A stretch of 64,000 nucleotides of DNA from Magnaporthiopsis rhizophila (taxonomy: Eukaryota > Ascomycota > Sordariomycetes > Magnaporthales > Magnaporthaceae). The DNA lies in contig PYSS01000002.1 of NCBI GenBank assembly GCA_003049465.1, positions 1 to 64,000 on the forward strand. Direction: 5' to 3'. Shown here in pieces: positions 11,988 to 25,434 of the stretch. Within the stretch, counting starts at the first letter, position 1. The number at the start of each line of letters is the position of its first letter. A model generated the notes under the pieces. It was given only the letters and a program-made list of their open reading frames with translations, was not told the origin of the DNA and searched no databases. Made by a program: the position numbers and the translations under genes.

Positions 11988-13094
11988 ATGGTCAAGATAA
12001 CAGAGGGCACGTTCAAGATTGGCGATCTGGACCTGTACACGCGGACCTGGCTTGTACGTTGTGTCCCTTCCACACACACACACAAAAGCACGTGTGAAAA
12101 ACAAGAACAACGCAACTGACCACACAATCAGCCCGACGATGGCGCCATCAAGGCCAAGCTCATCCTGGTGCACGGCTTCTCGGACCACGTAGGCCGGTAC
12201 GAAGCCTTCGGCACGGCGCTCGCAGGCGCCGCCATCGGCGTCTACGGCTTCGACCAGCGCGGCTGGGGACGGTCGGTGCGCAGGCCGTCCGACAAGGGCC
12301 TGACGGGCGGCACGACGCAGGTGGTGTCCGACATTGCCGCCTTCATCTCCTCTCATCTGCCGCCGTCGGGTGACGATCCCAACCCGCCCGTCTTCGTGCT
12401 GGGCCACAGCATGGGCGGCGGCGAGGTGCTCGCGCTGGCCGGCGACGCGACGCACCAGGCCGTGACCTCGCGCGTGCGGGGGTGGGTGCTCGAGTCCCCC
12501 TTTCTGGGCTGGGCCCCCGGCGGCGAACCGAGCGCCCTCAAGATCGGCGTGGGCAGGCTGGTGGGCCGTCTGCTGCCGCGCCGCCAGATGGTGCACCGCT
12601 TCCCCGCCGAGGACCTGACGCGGGACCCGGCCACGATCGAGGAGCTGAGGGCCGACACGTTGTGCCACGACACGGGCACGCTGCAGGGCCTCGCGGGCCT
12701 GCTGGACCGGACCGAGGCGCTGTCCAAGAACAGGATCCGGATCGACCCGGGAATCGTGAAATCGCTCTGGCTCGGCCACGGGACCGCGGACAAGGCGACG
12801 GGCTACGCATTCTCGAGCACCTGGTTCGGCGCGCAGACGGCGATCGAGGACAAGACGTTCCGCACGTATGAGGGCTGGTTCCACCAGCTGCATACTGAGC
12901 CGGAGAAGGAGGAGTATTTTGGACATGTTATTGAGTGGATTTTGGCGAGGGCTGAGGCGCCTGCTGCTGCTGCTGCTGCTGTTGCCGCCACTGCGGAAAC
13001 GCAGGCGGCGGCGGCTACCGGGGGCGAGGCTGCCGCCGCCGCCGAGGTGGAAGCGAAGCCCGCTGCGGATAACGAGCCCGAATCCAAGTTGTAG
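11988..13094 (+). CDS. monoacylglycerol lipase-like serine hydrolase
   Basis: Two exons (11988-12053 and 12132-13094; donor GTACGT) give 342 residues. It has the alpha/beta-hydrolase fold of the Yju3/MGL group, which hydrolyses monoacylglycerols at lipid droplets or membranes. LVHGFSDHVGRY is the oxyanion loop and DQRGWGRS follows. The nucleophile elbow is GHSMGG with Ser115, and the remaining triad is Asp242 (GTADKAT) and His273 (GWFHQLH). The triad is complete, so activity is expected. The last about 45 residues are an Ala-rich tail encoded by GCT/GCC repeats that the enzyme family does not need. Substrate is inferred from the family. Confidence 0.9.
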
Positions 13095-13542
13095 CTGGAG
13101 AGCTGGCGATTGATTGTATTGAGGTTTCCTTGTTGAATGTTATCTTCAGTGAAGTTGCTTCCCCTATGTGTTTTAATATCTATTCGCAGGCCGAGCTTGC
13201 CTTGTCGAACGCTACATCGCGCTCTCGCTCGAGATGCCCACTTCGGAATTCAACAAGTCGTATTCGAGGAACGGCCTTAGCACACGCCAGCACCAGGCCG
13301 GTAGCTGCAACGCAGTGAGCTTTGTGGGACAGAGGCAGATTAATAATAGTTCTACACACGCAGCGCGGGCTCGGCTCACCGTTCCCTACCGCTTCACCGC
13401 CTGAGAGTGAAGGCAGTGACGATATGGATTTAACCACGGCCGGATGCTAAAACGATTACTGAACACTGGCCGGGCACCGTTGCCGGAAACATCGGTCAAT
13501 AAAAATTCACCAACGGAAAGCAGTGGAAAGGGACAAGCTCCC
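13095..13542. other. convergent 3' region
   Basis: Short spacer between the convergent lipase (+) and esterase-fold (-) genes. Nothing else was recognised. Confidence 0.55.
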
Positions 13543-14346
13543 TCAACCCCCAAACCCGCCCTGATCCCTCAGCCGCTCGGCAAAGAATCTCATGATGGGC
13601 AGCATCTCGTCCCTGCTCGCAGGCATCCCATCCTCGACCTTGTTCTCCCAGACGGCAACCTCGACCTTGTCGAACTCGTCCTTCACAAACTCGACGGCGT
13701 CGTCGTCGAGCCCCTCGCTCCGCTTGGCCCGGCACAGCAGCACCGGCGTGGCCGCCTTGGGTCGCGAGCTGACGGTCGGCACCATGGACCTCGGCAGCGG
13801 CCCGCCGATGGAGATGACGCCCTTGAACTTTGCTGCTGCTTCTCCGGCACGCATCCGCGACGCCAACCCCAGCGCGAGACTCCCGCCCTGCCCGTACCCG
13901 AGCAGCAGCACGTCGTCGATATTCCAGCCGCACCTGTCGACCAGCACGCCGCGCACCAGCCGCTCCAGCACCGCGTCCTGCGCCGACTCGAACCCGGGGT
14001 CCTCGTCCAGGTTCCCGTCCGCGCCCAGCCGCAGGTCGTCGCCCCAGTGGAAGTAACCGGCCGCCGCCGCCGCCGCGTCTTCCGGCCCGCCCCCGACTAT
14101 GGACGGGGCCAGCGGGTTGACGCCGCGGACCGAGATGGCCAGCACGCCCGGAAGGTTCATGGCGCGCGCGAAGCGCGCGAACGGCGCCTCCGAGTCGCCG
14201 AGCCCGTGCAGAAGGATCAGGATCGCGACCGTCGACTCGGGCGGCGTGGGGAAGTGCAGCTGGAAGTGCACTTTACCCTCGCGCGCGAGCGGCGCAAAAT
14301 CTTCGCGCGTCGGGACGCGGGTGCTTGGGCGGGGCGGCGCCGCCAT
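13543..14346 (-). CDS. phospholipase/carboxylesterase-fold protein, probably a pseudoenzyme
   Basis: A single exon of 267 residues in the acyl-protein thioesterase/carboxylesterase family. The fold markers are present: a strand then LILLHGLGDSEAPF (residues 44-57), a GYFHWGDD loop (97-104), and WNIDDVLLLGYGQGG (141-155). The nucleophile elbow should read G-x-S-x-G, but residue 152 is Gly, not Ser. The usual HG-x-x-D segment is replaced by CRAKRSEGLDDDAV (205-218), and the usual G-x-GHS segment reads DGMPASRDEM (239-248), without His. All three catalytic residues therefore seem absent, while the frame is intact and codon use is ordinary. I recall fungal homologues with similar GFGQGG motifs, which suggests a conserved non-catalytic subgroup. 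Role unknown. Confidence 0.85.
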   Translation of the reverse strand: MAAPPRPSTRVPTREDFAPLAREGKVHFQLHFPTPPESTVAILILLHGLGDSEAPFARFARAMNLPGVLAISVRGVNPLAPSIVGGGPEDAAAAAAGYFHWGDDLRLGADGNLDEDPGFESAQDAVLERLVRGVLVDRCGWNIDDVLLLGYGQGGSLALGLASRMRAGEAAAKFKGVISIGGPLPRSMVPTVSSRPKAATPVLLCRAKRSEGLDDDAVEFVKDEFDKVEVAVWENKVEDGMPASRDEMLPIMRFFAERLRDQGGFGG

Positions 14347-15742
14347 GTTTGTCGTGCTGTTGTAGGATGATTCTTCTCTGCGCTGTGAGCTTATCTCGTG
14401 TGTGAGCCTATCTCGTGGCTTGCTCGGGTGGATGATCCTTGTTCCGTTGTGTGCGTGTGAGAGAGACAGAGTGTGAACGTCGTGATTGACTCTTTTTCTT
14501 AATTGGTGTATAATATACCTAGGTATATAGGTATATAGGTGCCTGTGTTGAGGGAGTCCGGATTTACATGAGGTCAGGGGATATGTCGTTTTGTAAATGG
14601 AGCCTCACTGGAATGGCGACCTGACCCGTGCCGGGTGAACCCTTTTCGGCCCCACGCCGGGCGCACGGACCGCATCTTAAGGTGTATTCGAGGCTTTTTT
14701 TTTTCTCCCTTTTTTTCCTTGTAAGTCTTTGCATTTGGGTCTGTCACTCAACAGCAAGCCATTGCCCATGAAAGGACAGTGGACTTTCTGTAAAATATCG
14801 GTGGCGCTGCAACGTACAGTTCTCAAGCGAGATAAGAAGAGAAGAAAAGGAACATCGCGGGGTCTACTGCTAAATTTGTTAGCGAAGCTCCCAAACTCAT
14901 GATAAGTTTAAAGCATGAAGAGCAAGGATCTGCCTGGGGCCGTGCCACCGACGACAACCGAAATGTTTGCATCCAACAACAGAAGATCCAAATCATTTCA
15001 ACAAATCCTCATGTCAATATTTTCGCTACAATCGTCTGCTATATCGTTACACTCCTCTGCCTATGTAAACCCACTAAGCGGATTCTAGTCGCGCGACAAA
15101 AGGGCGGGTAGAATAAAAAAAACAAAGAGATGTGATCAAGTCGTGGCTTGGGTTGTCTGCACCTTTCCATCCGCTCCCTCGACCCCTACCCATTATGGCG
15201 ACAGGTCTTGTCAAAATATTAAGGAGCTCTTAAAACATAAAGAGCGGGATTAACAGCCAATATGAGCTTTGAGAACAACCGCATATAATAAATCAACCGT
15301 GCCTCCCTTGCGCGTGGGTTGTTTAAGACAAAAAGAAAAGGTCGTTTCGGTCGTGATAGAAAAGGCAATGCGAAGCTTGCTTGCAACAGACAGGAAAAGA
15401 AAAAAAAAAGCAAACATAACATGACATGGGGGTATATCAAAACAAGCGCCAGGAACCGCTCTCCCGTCAGGCAAGGAGCAGGCCAGAGTGGATAAAGCCC
15501 ATCTTCAAAAACATGTCAACAAGAATGGCGTTGCCGACGACTCGCCAAGTGGGCTTGTTGGTAAATGTCAAGAGAATATTTCGGCGTCCGATCGATGTAT
15601 CATGCCCGCTGCGAAAAGGCCGAGGTTGTGGTGATGGTTGATCATATAGTCGAGAAGTAGCAGAAAGTTGTTGGCGGCCGAGGTATACAAGACGGCCGGG
15701 TTGTTCAGAACGAAGAGGGGTAGAGATGTGTCCGACGGCAAA
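14347..15742. other. intergenic region
   Basis: 1.4 kb between two minus-strand genes. It contains a short GTATATAG-type repeat (about 14512-14540), T-runs (about 14695-14717) and no supportable gene. Confidence 0.55.
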
Positions 15743-18147
15743 TCAAAGAAAGCCACCATCGACGCCGAGGTTTCCGCGCCACCCGCATCTGTCGCGGTCG
15801 CCAGAGCCAGTTGGTGGAGGTGGGACCGTGCCACCTCTTCCTCCCCAGCCTCTTAGGGACGCCGATTGTGTCTGTTGCTGCGGCTGCTGCTGCTTCTGGG
15901 AGTCACAGTCACTGCTGCTGCTGGCGCTCGTCTGCACCATGAGCAGACTGCTGGCGCTGAGGCGCTTGGTGAGCTCAGTGATGCTTAGCCGCTTCAGGCT
16001 CTGTCCTGAGAGCCGCTTCTCGACCATGGCGGGGCGCCGCGACCCAATGGAGGCTTGCGAGGTCATGGGCTCGTGCTGCTCTGGCGGGGGCTTGCCAAAG
16101 GCCGCCGGCGGGGCGGTGCGCATGCGTGGTGGTGGCATCGTTATTTTGCTCGCCACGTGGGAGCCGGCCGCCGATTGCTGGCCGGGGCTGCTGCTGATGA
16201 CGTCACCCTGGTCCGCTACCTGAAGCTGTCTGTTGTACGCCGACTGTTGAGCACTCCAGGATTCTTTGCTGGGACCTGGGTTTGGCCGGAGGTGAGTGGA
16301 CCCACTGTTGTTCATTGGAGGAAGCAGATTACTGGTAGGGCTGCTGTACTGGGGGAATTCGCCCGTCGGGCTCCTCGGACTCCTCGGGCTCGCGGCCGAC
16401 CGCATGGCCATGGTCGACAGCGCCGGCGACGAGCGCCCCGTCGCGATGAACTCGAGCGCGCGCTGGGCTCCGGCCGGCATCGACACCTCCTCCTCGGCAA
16501 TATTATCCTCGTGCGCGAACCCGCTCTGGCTCTGGCTGTAACTGTGGCTGCGGCCGAAGTGTCGAGGCGAATTCAGCGAGCCGTGACGGTGTCCATATCC
16601 GCTGGCGGCGAGCCGGTGGTTCGGTTCCGGGTCGTCGTACTCGTTCACGTCATTGTCCGAATCCGAATCCTCGTCCGAGTCCCAGACGCTTCTCAGGCCC
16701 AGATCCGTCGGCGTCTGCGCCGTCGCCTGGCTGGCCCCCGACTCCCGCTGGACACGTTTCCTGTCCATGTCCTTCATCAGCGCCTCGAACCTGGCGAGCG
16801 ACGTCAGCTTCTCCTCGCCTGGCGTCTCCGTCTCGGAGCCGGGGATGCAGCGCATCGAGAATGCTCTATCCAGGATCGTCTCGCGGGGCATTGGCGGTGA
16901 GCTCGATTCGATAGTGGCATTGGGTGCCGTCGACGGCGGGGACACGGCCGAGCCGACGCTATCACGGCCGCGGATCGGAGAGCTGAGGGTCGACGACCGC
17001 CCCTGCGCCGTGGTCCAGCCCTCGATGAAATCGCCCTGGTAGTCCCCAATCGTGGACGCGGGGGAGGGCAGATCGGCCGTGTGCATGGAGCCATAGTGCG
17101 GGGCGTACGCCGTCTGCTGCATGTGGGTCATGACGCTGGCGTGCGACGAGATGTCGCTGCGCTTGGAGCGCAGGCTTGGCGAGCCAGAGAACGTCATGGG
17201 CCGGTCTCGGCTCGACTGGGTCTGGGACGAGACCTTGTGCTGGAGAGTACTGCGACTGCTGGAGCTCGGCAGGTTGCTGCTGGGCGGGCGCGTGTAAAAG
17301 TCTGGCTGATCGCGAGAGCGAGACGAGGAAAAGGGGTTCGTGAAGGTGGGCGAGGCCGGGGTGACGGGACTCATGGGGATCGAGCCACGGGCGTACTGGA
17401 GTTGAGGCAGCGGCTGTTGCATGTGCAGCTGGATCGCCCTGGCCCAGTCGTGTAGGCTGAGTCCATCTTCGCCGCCGGTGCGGAACCACAGCGTATTCGC
17501 CGGAGTGTCTTTGTTGCTTGTCAGGCCGGGGGTGCGGCTCGAGCGGCGTTTGCGCAGTTTGTCCGTGGCCGGGTCAGGCGCAAACGTCACAACCAGAGTC
17601 TGGAGGACCGGGCCTTGTTTTCGGTGGGCGACCATCTGAACTTGGCAGTCCATTATGGAACCGATGTGGTATTGATGGATCGGCTCGAGCTCCGACTGAA
17701 AGACCAGACACGGGGTCAGTACAAACAACAAAAGATATCACCAAGGCGCACACGCCCACCAGCGCAAACGGAATCGCCGAGGCAGAAGACGCAGCGTGAG
17801 CCTGCCGCCGGGGCCTGGACGCACTCTAGACTTGTAGATAGACAGGTATGTGCTAGTCGGATTTCCAGGTGAGTCCCTGGGGGTCGGAATGCGCCCGTTC
17901 GAGCTTGCGCCGAACTGCTCCCTCTTTTGGGGGCCAATGACAACGAATCGAGTCTACCGCAGAGTCACGTTTGGTCAGCGTCTCCCTGCCTACAAGGCCA
18001 GAAGCCGCTCTGGAGCGTTCCGGCAAACGCCGCAACAGAGCAGCTTTTTTTTTTTCCCCTTTCTATTATTTCCTGCAAACGCACCTTCCACAGCGCGCGA
18101 CCAATGATGGTGCCGCGATCTGGCGGGACGGCCAATATGCCCTCCAT
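15743..18147 (-). CDS. PH-like domain protein, large disordered tail
   Basis: Three exons give 714 residues: 18147-18085, 17953-17825 and 17695-15743. The first two exons are short and were found by frame continuity; introns 17954-18084 (GTGCGT donor) and 17696-17824 both end in clear acceptors and every junction is in phase. Together they form a PH-type barrel: MEGILAVPPDRG, GRALWK, TRFVVIG, YLSIYKSR, then IHQYHIGSIMDCQVQM, LVVTF, and a final helix with HDWARAIQLHM (about residue 155). The rest is Ser/Pro-rich and probably unstructured, with EKRLSGQSLKRLSITELTKRLS near the end. Such proteins are widespread in Pezizomycotina, usually unnamed, and may bind membrane lipids or proteins. An additional 5' exon is possible, since no stop closely precedes the chosen ATG. 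Confidence 0.8.
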
Positions 18148-21100
18148 GTTGGAATTCTCGCGGGGGCACAATCGGGTGTGCAAAAACGAAGCAACGACAA
18201 AGGAGTCGGGCCAGGAGTCAAGGGCACGATGTCGAGCAGAGAGGTGGCCGCGGCGACGTTAATAGAGATGAGGGGAGAATCTGGCATTAAAGAAAGACAT
18301 GGTGGAGCCAAGGCGAGGACGGCGTTTCGACAGGGTCGCAAAAGGGGTGCCCGCCGAAACGGACTCAGCTCTCGTCCCGCCAAAGAAACAGCAAGAAAAC
18401 GACCCGCCCCGACAATGAAATGGCCCGCAAAAGAAAACAGCAAGAAAAAAAGAAGAAAAAAGCAGACCAAGTCTCCTGTCCCAATGCCGTGGGAAACAAG
18501 AGGCCAGGCGGAGGGCGGGTGTGACAAAAGAGAACAGGAAGATGGTCGACAGGGAGGATAAAGTAATAACAAGGACAGCAATCGTCGGCAAGCACAGGCA
18601 CCGGGGCCTGGGAGAATAAAGCCCACACAACGGGCAGGCAAGCCAGGGAGGAACCTGGTAGGTAATTGAGGACTGGAGGCGGTGGAGTCCCTGCGTGAGC
18701 GAGATTAATGAGGGCAGGGACGTGGACGCAGAACAAAACCAGAGAAGAAAAAAGAAAAAATTGAATAATCGAAAAGAGAAGTCACTACCACCCCTGGTCA
18801 TGCAACACAAACCATGGCGCGCGCCCGAGATGATCAGCGACCTTCTTGCAAGCCCACCCCTACCGACTGGGCGTAAAGCTCCTGGGTGCTAGGGTAGCGT
18901 GCAGCGGATGTGGCACCAAGCACGAGGCGAATGGGTAGCGTCGTAGCTCGCAGCATCGGCGATGCCAATGGTGCGTCTTTTCTGCGCCTGTGCGTTTTTT
19001 TCTGCTGCGAGGTCCTTTTCGATTTTTCCTTCCCTTCGTTTCCAACCTTCTCTCTTTTCTGTTTTCCCCACTCTGGGTTGGGGGTTTGCAAACCAACCCC
19101 TGGCCAGGTCAAGGGCACACCCATGCCGGTCGGGCAGATTGGAAAGAGCTGGGGGGTGGGTGGTGCGTGCGGTGGGTGCGGGCGGTCGATTTGAACATGA
19201 CGACCTTGTGCAAGGTAGCCTCTTTTTTTTTCCCTGCTGCGGCTGCTGCAACCACAGGTAGCCAGCCATTGCACCGCTGCACACAGCAAGGAGCAGGGCA
19301 CCACGAACACTGCAACTCTGCATTACGGTTGTATGTGCGCTGCACAGGTCAGGTGCATAAGGATTTGCGATGCATGCAGCGTCCGTCCCTCACCCTCTCC
19401 TCTCCCGCCCCGCAGTGGTGGTGGGTGTGGAGAGCTGAACCCCTGGTGCCTGCCGGGCAGTAGCGAGTGAGAGAGCCCACACGGCTCCTGTTGCTGACTT
19501 TTTTTTTTTTTTTTTTTTTTGGCTGCGTTTCTCAATGGATGCTCTCACTCGCTCTCCGTCTCACCTTGGCCCAGACGGGCAGGTGGGGCGGGCAGAAAAT
19601 GGAGCAGTACCTGAGAGGTGCGTTCGCAGACACGACAGACACGGCACAGGGCCCCGCGTCCAAACCCCGAGGGCAATCAATGCCCGAGCCTGCCCGGCCG
19701 TTTCCTGCAAAAAGGAAAAAAGGACGAAGCCAATCGGTATCCACCGAAGCGTGCCGAACAAACCGGCAACAAGCCCAAACTTTACTCATCGGTGGCTCAT
19801 CCACTGTTGCAGCCAATGTGCTTGCTGCTACCGTCGCAGAATGCCGTCGTGATCAAAAAAGAAAAAAAAATCATTGGGGAAGCCGGAATGCGGGCGGGTT
19901 TCGGACGTTAGCGAGAGATGGATTGCATAGGTTGCGCCGCCGCCGCCATCCATCATCCCACCTGCGCCCGTCTTGCCAGGTACCAGGCTTGTTTGAGACA
20001 GGCACGGCGGCATGGCAGGTGGAAGCGCAGCCACCAAATTCTGACTGGAGATATGTGCCATCCCAGACAAAAATCTGACCCTGATGCAACCTCTTGCCTG
20101 CCGCCCTTGCGCTAATCCGATACGGACGGCTGCGCCGCTGGGTCTTCCATGTTTGTTTGTTGCCGTTGGACGTTGGGGCACTTCTGCAGACGGCCTAGAC
20201 CATGGAGAATCAGAAGGGTGTGGTGGTGCAGATCACACATGACCTCCTAGGAACACGATCCTACGTACTCCTGCAAGCACGCCCGTGGCTGCTTGCATGG
20301 CCTGCATTCCTTGTGACACGGCACAATATGCCGCCCGCCCCTCTGCTATAAGTCGTGCCTGTGCCCCAAAAAGAGCCCAAAAAGGAGGCTGGCTAGCGAC
20401 AAGCCAAGCCTGGAGGAATGATGGAGAGCACAACGTTTTGGTTGAGCTGCAGGATGCTGGAAAAAGGAACCCATTTGGGAAGAAGAATAAAGGAGGCGGG
20501 GCCCGATGAACGGCGGGGCATCTTCTATTACATAGAGTCACTTATTATCGTGTGGTCTGGTGAGAGGCCCTGTTTTTCTGCCTGGCTCACGTAGGTTGTC
20601 GCAGGTCAATATCGAAAAGCCCCAGCATTCCCGCCAAGGTGACGGGTTTAATGGTATCCCCACCCCCACCCCCCGCCGAACAAAACGAACGGCTGAGGGA
20701 ATCCATGATGATGGCCAAAGCGCTACAACGGTGGCCCTGACGGCGACACATTTAAAAAAGAAACAGAAAAAAATGTGAGATGTGACGGGCTCCGGACTTG
20801 TGCATATGGCTGATGAGCGGCCCTCGTCGATGGGACGCTCCCATCCGATCGGCAAACGATGCAAAAGCACGGTCTCGCTCACAACGGCATACATAAACGA
20901 GCACCCGATATCCCGTCTGCAGATCGACGTACATACCGATGCATAATCGGCGGGTACAGACGAGTGGAAACCTCGTACCTACCGCATAACGATAAGATCC
21001 AGCGCGCGCCGCTGCGCTCAGGAGCCGAAGATGGCCTCATGCAATGGAGCGCACAAAGTCCATCGATCGCTATGCCGAGCTGGGATGTTTTTCCTCTTTT

Positions 21101-24100
21101 GTTTTCTTCTACGTTTGCGTGTGCAAAATGCAAATGCGAGCACTGCCCGATGTGACCCCATTGACGCTACCTAGCCCGAAAAGGGGTGCAAGTGCCCTAC
21201 CTATCGAAACGCTTTTTCTCGGATATTATTGCTTTGCTCTCCCTGATGCCTGATGCCTTCCCTTGCCGCATCTTACCTCCACATCGCTTCCCTCGTTTTC
21301 CCCCATCTTTCATCATCATCCCCTTTTTCTCAGGCATGTCAATCTCGGTGGGCCAAACAAACCCCGCCTCCTGCAGAACGCCGCTCGCCACTAAGTCCGT
21401 GGCACGAGCAGGCAACCAAACAGGCAACATGAGGACGGTTTCCTTTTCGTAAAATTATCGCAACGGCCCGGCAGATTGCGAAGGAGGGGGGGCACACGAC
21501 CAGAAATAAAATCCCGGTGTCCCGATGGTGCTGGCGCTGGTGCTCCGTTCTCGCTTCCCCCAGGCCCGGCACGGGCAGCTAACTGCGCCTTGCTGCTTGG
21601 CCCGGGCTGTTGTGATGCGTCGTTTTCCCCGGTGCATGTGCACCATGGCGACCTGGGCTTGTCCTTGCAGTTTTTTTTTTTTTTTTTTTTTCCCTCGCAT
21701 CACATCACACATCACATCACCCTTCTCTCCCCACCCGCTCTATTTACACGGGCAGGGACCAGCAGGCGATCACCTGTTTTTAATCTATGTTATCAAACGA
21801 GCAAAACCAAGCGCCGTCGGAAAATGGGGCAGGGATAAGACAGATACCGAAATAATGGGGTCTGGGGTCCCTTTGCAGCCGTGCATCAAGATTCGAAAGA
21901 GAGAGAACCCAGCAGCCCTTTCGCATACATGCTCCGAATTGCCCGATTTACACCCACACTCACAAGGAAAAGGCTGGTTATGAGTTGCTTTTCGGCTGGG
22001 ACAAGCGAGAGAAATAAAGAAAAAAATATTGCCTTTTAAAGTACACCTTGTTTATGACAAGGTGGTTTTGTCGCCTGCCGGATCGAGGAATGGCTGTCAG
22101 CTTCGATAACCAAGCATGCACCACGCACAGATCCGAGTGCATAAGTGGTAGACCGATCGGCAATCCTCAAACGACGGGCCCAAAAGAACGCGGGATGCCA
22201 TCCCACAGCATCGTGGTGGCTTGCTAGATGGGCTATTCATAGAAAGTGCTTCGGTCCATCGGGCCCGAGCAGCCTTGTGCTGGGACTGATGTTTTATATT
22301 CATCTTCTTTTCCGTCTTGGCCCTGCTTTTTCTTTCTGTGTCCACTCCTGCTTCTTGCGCTAAATCCAAACGGACAACCGATGCGGGAACAGACATCAAC
22401 AAGAGGGAGAAACAAAAAGGGGACCTAGCAACAGCCGATCTCCCACGTCCATCCGCGCCCAGAATCCCACCTCGCGCTCACCGGCCTCAGGGCAGGCCGG
22501 AGAAAGCTGCACGCTCACGCAAGGTGAGGAGGGGACCGCGGAAAGACTGCCTAGGTGATAGTAGCACTACGAGCCAATACACCTGACCTTGTCCGCAGGC
22601 TGGCCCCGGCACCTGTAATTAATTGACCAAGCACCGGGGTCAGGACGGCGGCGGTGGAGGGCATGGGTGGCACTGACTGGATTTTGCTTTATTTTTTCTT
22701 CTTTTTCTTCTCGGTGGTGGATTCTGCAAGTGAGAGAGTGATTGCCCTGAGAATGGGGCAGACATGGAGGCATCTTTCAGGGGATGACCCCTGGATGTTG
22801 CTTCGCTCCCTTTCGCAGGGCAGGGGCATCGGTCTCATTTCCGCGCACCTCGCTAGCTATCCGACAACGGAGAAACCTGGCTGCCTGCAAGAACGAGATG
22901 GAACTGGTGCTCCACCACCCGCCCGTTTTCCGGGGGTGCACGTTCGCTTCCATCCAGTTTCCACACCACAACAAAGTTGGGACGAAAAAAAAGAAAAAAA
23001 AAAAAAAGACGTTCGGATGGCCACGCTTCCGTCCGCTAGCTACCTGTCGCCGCCAACCATTGATGTTAGTGAGCTGACTCTAGTTTTTACAGAAAACAAA
23101 CGACTAAAACTGATCGCCCTCTAGTCCGTTCAGGGTCGAGATGCGAGCGCAAGCTTGTGCAGAGAATAAAAAGAAGAAGAAGGAGGGTAATAAATTGACG
23201 GGATATCGACCCGAACTCCATTTCGATTGAGTTGGGGGAATGCCTGCCCATATCGGGGTCGTCATCTCGACCGTCGCACATGGCAATGACACATGAGGGA
23301 TCGGCAAACCGGAGCACGGCTGATTCAATCTATTGGTCTTTTGTCTTGTCCATCTTTTTGAACTTTTTGGTTCGTTTGGACCCTTTCCTTTTCGTTGGGT
23401 AACCGGGTTCCCTTGCTTTTGGAAATCCAATTGATCGTCTTGTTGATGCGCTCAGGCCTTTTTGAGCCAAGGTGTCACAAGCGCCTGTGGCTTGTATTTA
23501 CATGACATGGCCTGGCGTTGGTGGTTAAAACAACCTCGGCAAGTCGTTGGATATCCCCTCTCGCCCTCCGCATCCAGCAAGTGGCTCCGTACCTGCATAG
23601 TCCCTTGCCAGCAAAAGAGATTCCCCTAAAAGCCCCATTTAAAACCGCCTCTATGCACGCCTTTCCAATCAAAAAAATCTCCAGCTGTTTGTTTTGCCAC
23701 TTGCCGCCACAGACAGGAGCTGTTTTTTTTTTTTTTTTTTTTTTTTCACCCTCATCCCTCACCGCTGCTTTCGTCTTCCTGCTCTCCGGACTGGATGCCG
23801 GCCAAGAATTAGTCCTCGCCGCCCAGAATGTTCCCTCATCTTCCTCCAGTGGAGTGGCACGAGCAATGGGGTGCACAGGAAGAAACCATATCTGGGGGAA
23901 AAAAAAAAAAAAAAAAAATGGGGCGTGCTTTGTTTTTCCTTTGCTTGGCAAGCCGCCACTGGACCTCTCTCCTCCTTGACCGGGCGTGTGTCCACCGATC
24001 GATGCCCCTCGCTACCAGCAATAACACGAAATGTTCAGAAAAGGAGCACGGCGTTCCCGTTATCACACCCCCCTCCCTGACCGCCCGCCCGCCCGCCCGC

Positions 24101-25398
24101 CCGCCAGTCCAATAATCCCGTGCCGCGAAACGTGGCGGTCGGCCTGCCTTCCAAAGTCGGAAAGGGCAAGCAGCAGAGCGGGGGCCTTGGCAATGCTTGG
24201 CTTTTTGGCACAACACCAAGTCTCATCAAGAGAATAAGTTGTTCGTGTCAGCCACATACATACTAGTACAACGCGCGCAGGGGATAGATACAGTGCTGTG
24301 CGTGTGTGGTGTGCGGGCCACAATACCACCTACGTAACATAAAAGGGTACCGTACCTGTGTATGTAAGCTTGTCGGCGGAGCGGGGGCGATGGAAGGCTG
24401 ATGCATACATAGACCTTTGGGACTTCGGGTCAGAAAACACCGACAAGGTTTAATAACGAAACTCCCGGGGAGGGATCTCGGAAAAGCAAAAAAAAAAAAA
24501 AAAAAAAAGCTGGTGAAGGGTACACTCCCTCATCATGCCTGCTTTGTAAGCTGCCCTTCTTACCCAGCGGCGAATCCGACACCCACCGTCCCCGATGACA
24601 CCATCCAGGTTGCAGGTTGCGGCTTTCATCGGATAGGAGAGGTGGACGCGGTAAACACCCGCATTGGCAATATCTGCTCGTTGGTTCGACGCCCATCCAT
24701 CCCCGTGCCTGCCTCTCTCTCCCATGCCCCGCAACTCCATCCATCCATCCAGAAAAAAAGAATCTCCCCGATCCCGTGGGCTCCCTGGAGCACCGGCTGC
24801 GGAAAACAGAAACACATGGGGCATGAAAGGGAGGGTAGGTGGGGGAGGGGCGTGTGCAGATTCCTTTGTCGAGGCGGTGGGCACGACACCCCCAGTCAAC
24901 AACAACAAAACAAGCAAGTGTCTTGTCTTATGTGTGTGTGATCCATACAGTCGGTGAGGCTGGCTGGTTTGGTACACCGGATCACCCTTTTACCGACACC
25001 TGCTTTGGGCGTTCGTGGTCCCACCGCGCGTGTTTCTTGGTGGCGCAATGTTGTCTCGCGGAACGCCTGCTCCCCGGTGCCCGGCTGGCGGGACACGAGT
25101 AGGTTGGGACACGGCGATCCGAGGGTGCGGGGCGCTCGCCTGGCTCATTGCCCGCACCGGTCGTACCGGAGCATGCGATCTCGTCCGACCCGATCACGCC
25201 TCTAAGTCTGTGTGTATGTGTGTGTTTTGAGTATAGTGGTGTCCCCAAATGTCTCGCATGGCCGCCACGGGAGGACGGGCATGCTTTTGCCCTCCGTTTC
25301 TGGGTCCCGTGGATCCGGGACGCAGCGGAACCGTTGCCACTGTACTGCACGTCTTTTTTGCAGACCGCTTTCTGTCGCTTCGGGCCGACGCGAGTACC

Positions 25399-25400
<2 letters not shown>

Positions 25401-25434
<34 letters not shown>

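Noticed and set aside
11439..12926. 495-codon open frame on the minus strand
   Set aside because: It lies antisense to the lipase-like gene, which has catalytic motifs and a clean intron. Its composition (Arg/Ala/Gly-rich) is a GC-frame shadow.
24083..24107. Repeated CCCG units considered as a CRISPR-like or binding array
   Set aside because: Simple tetranucleotide repeat without spacers.
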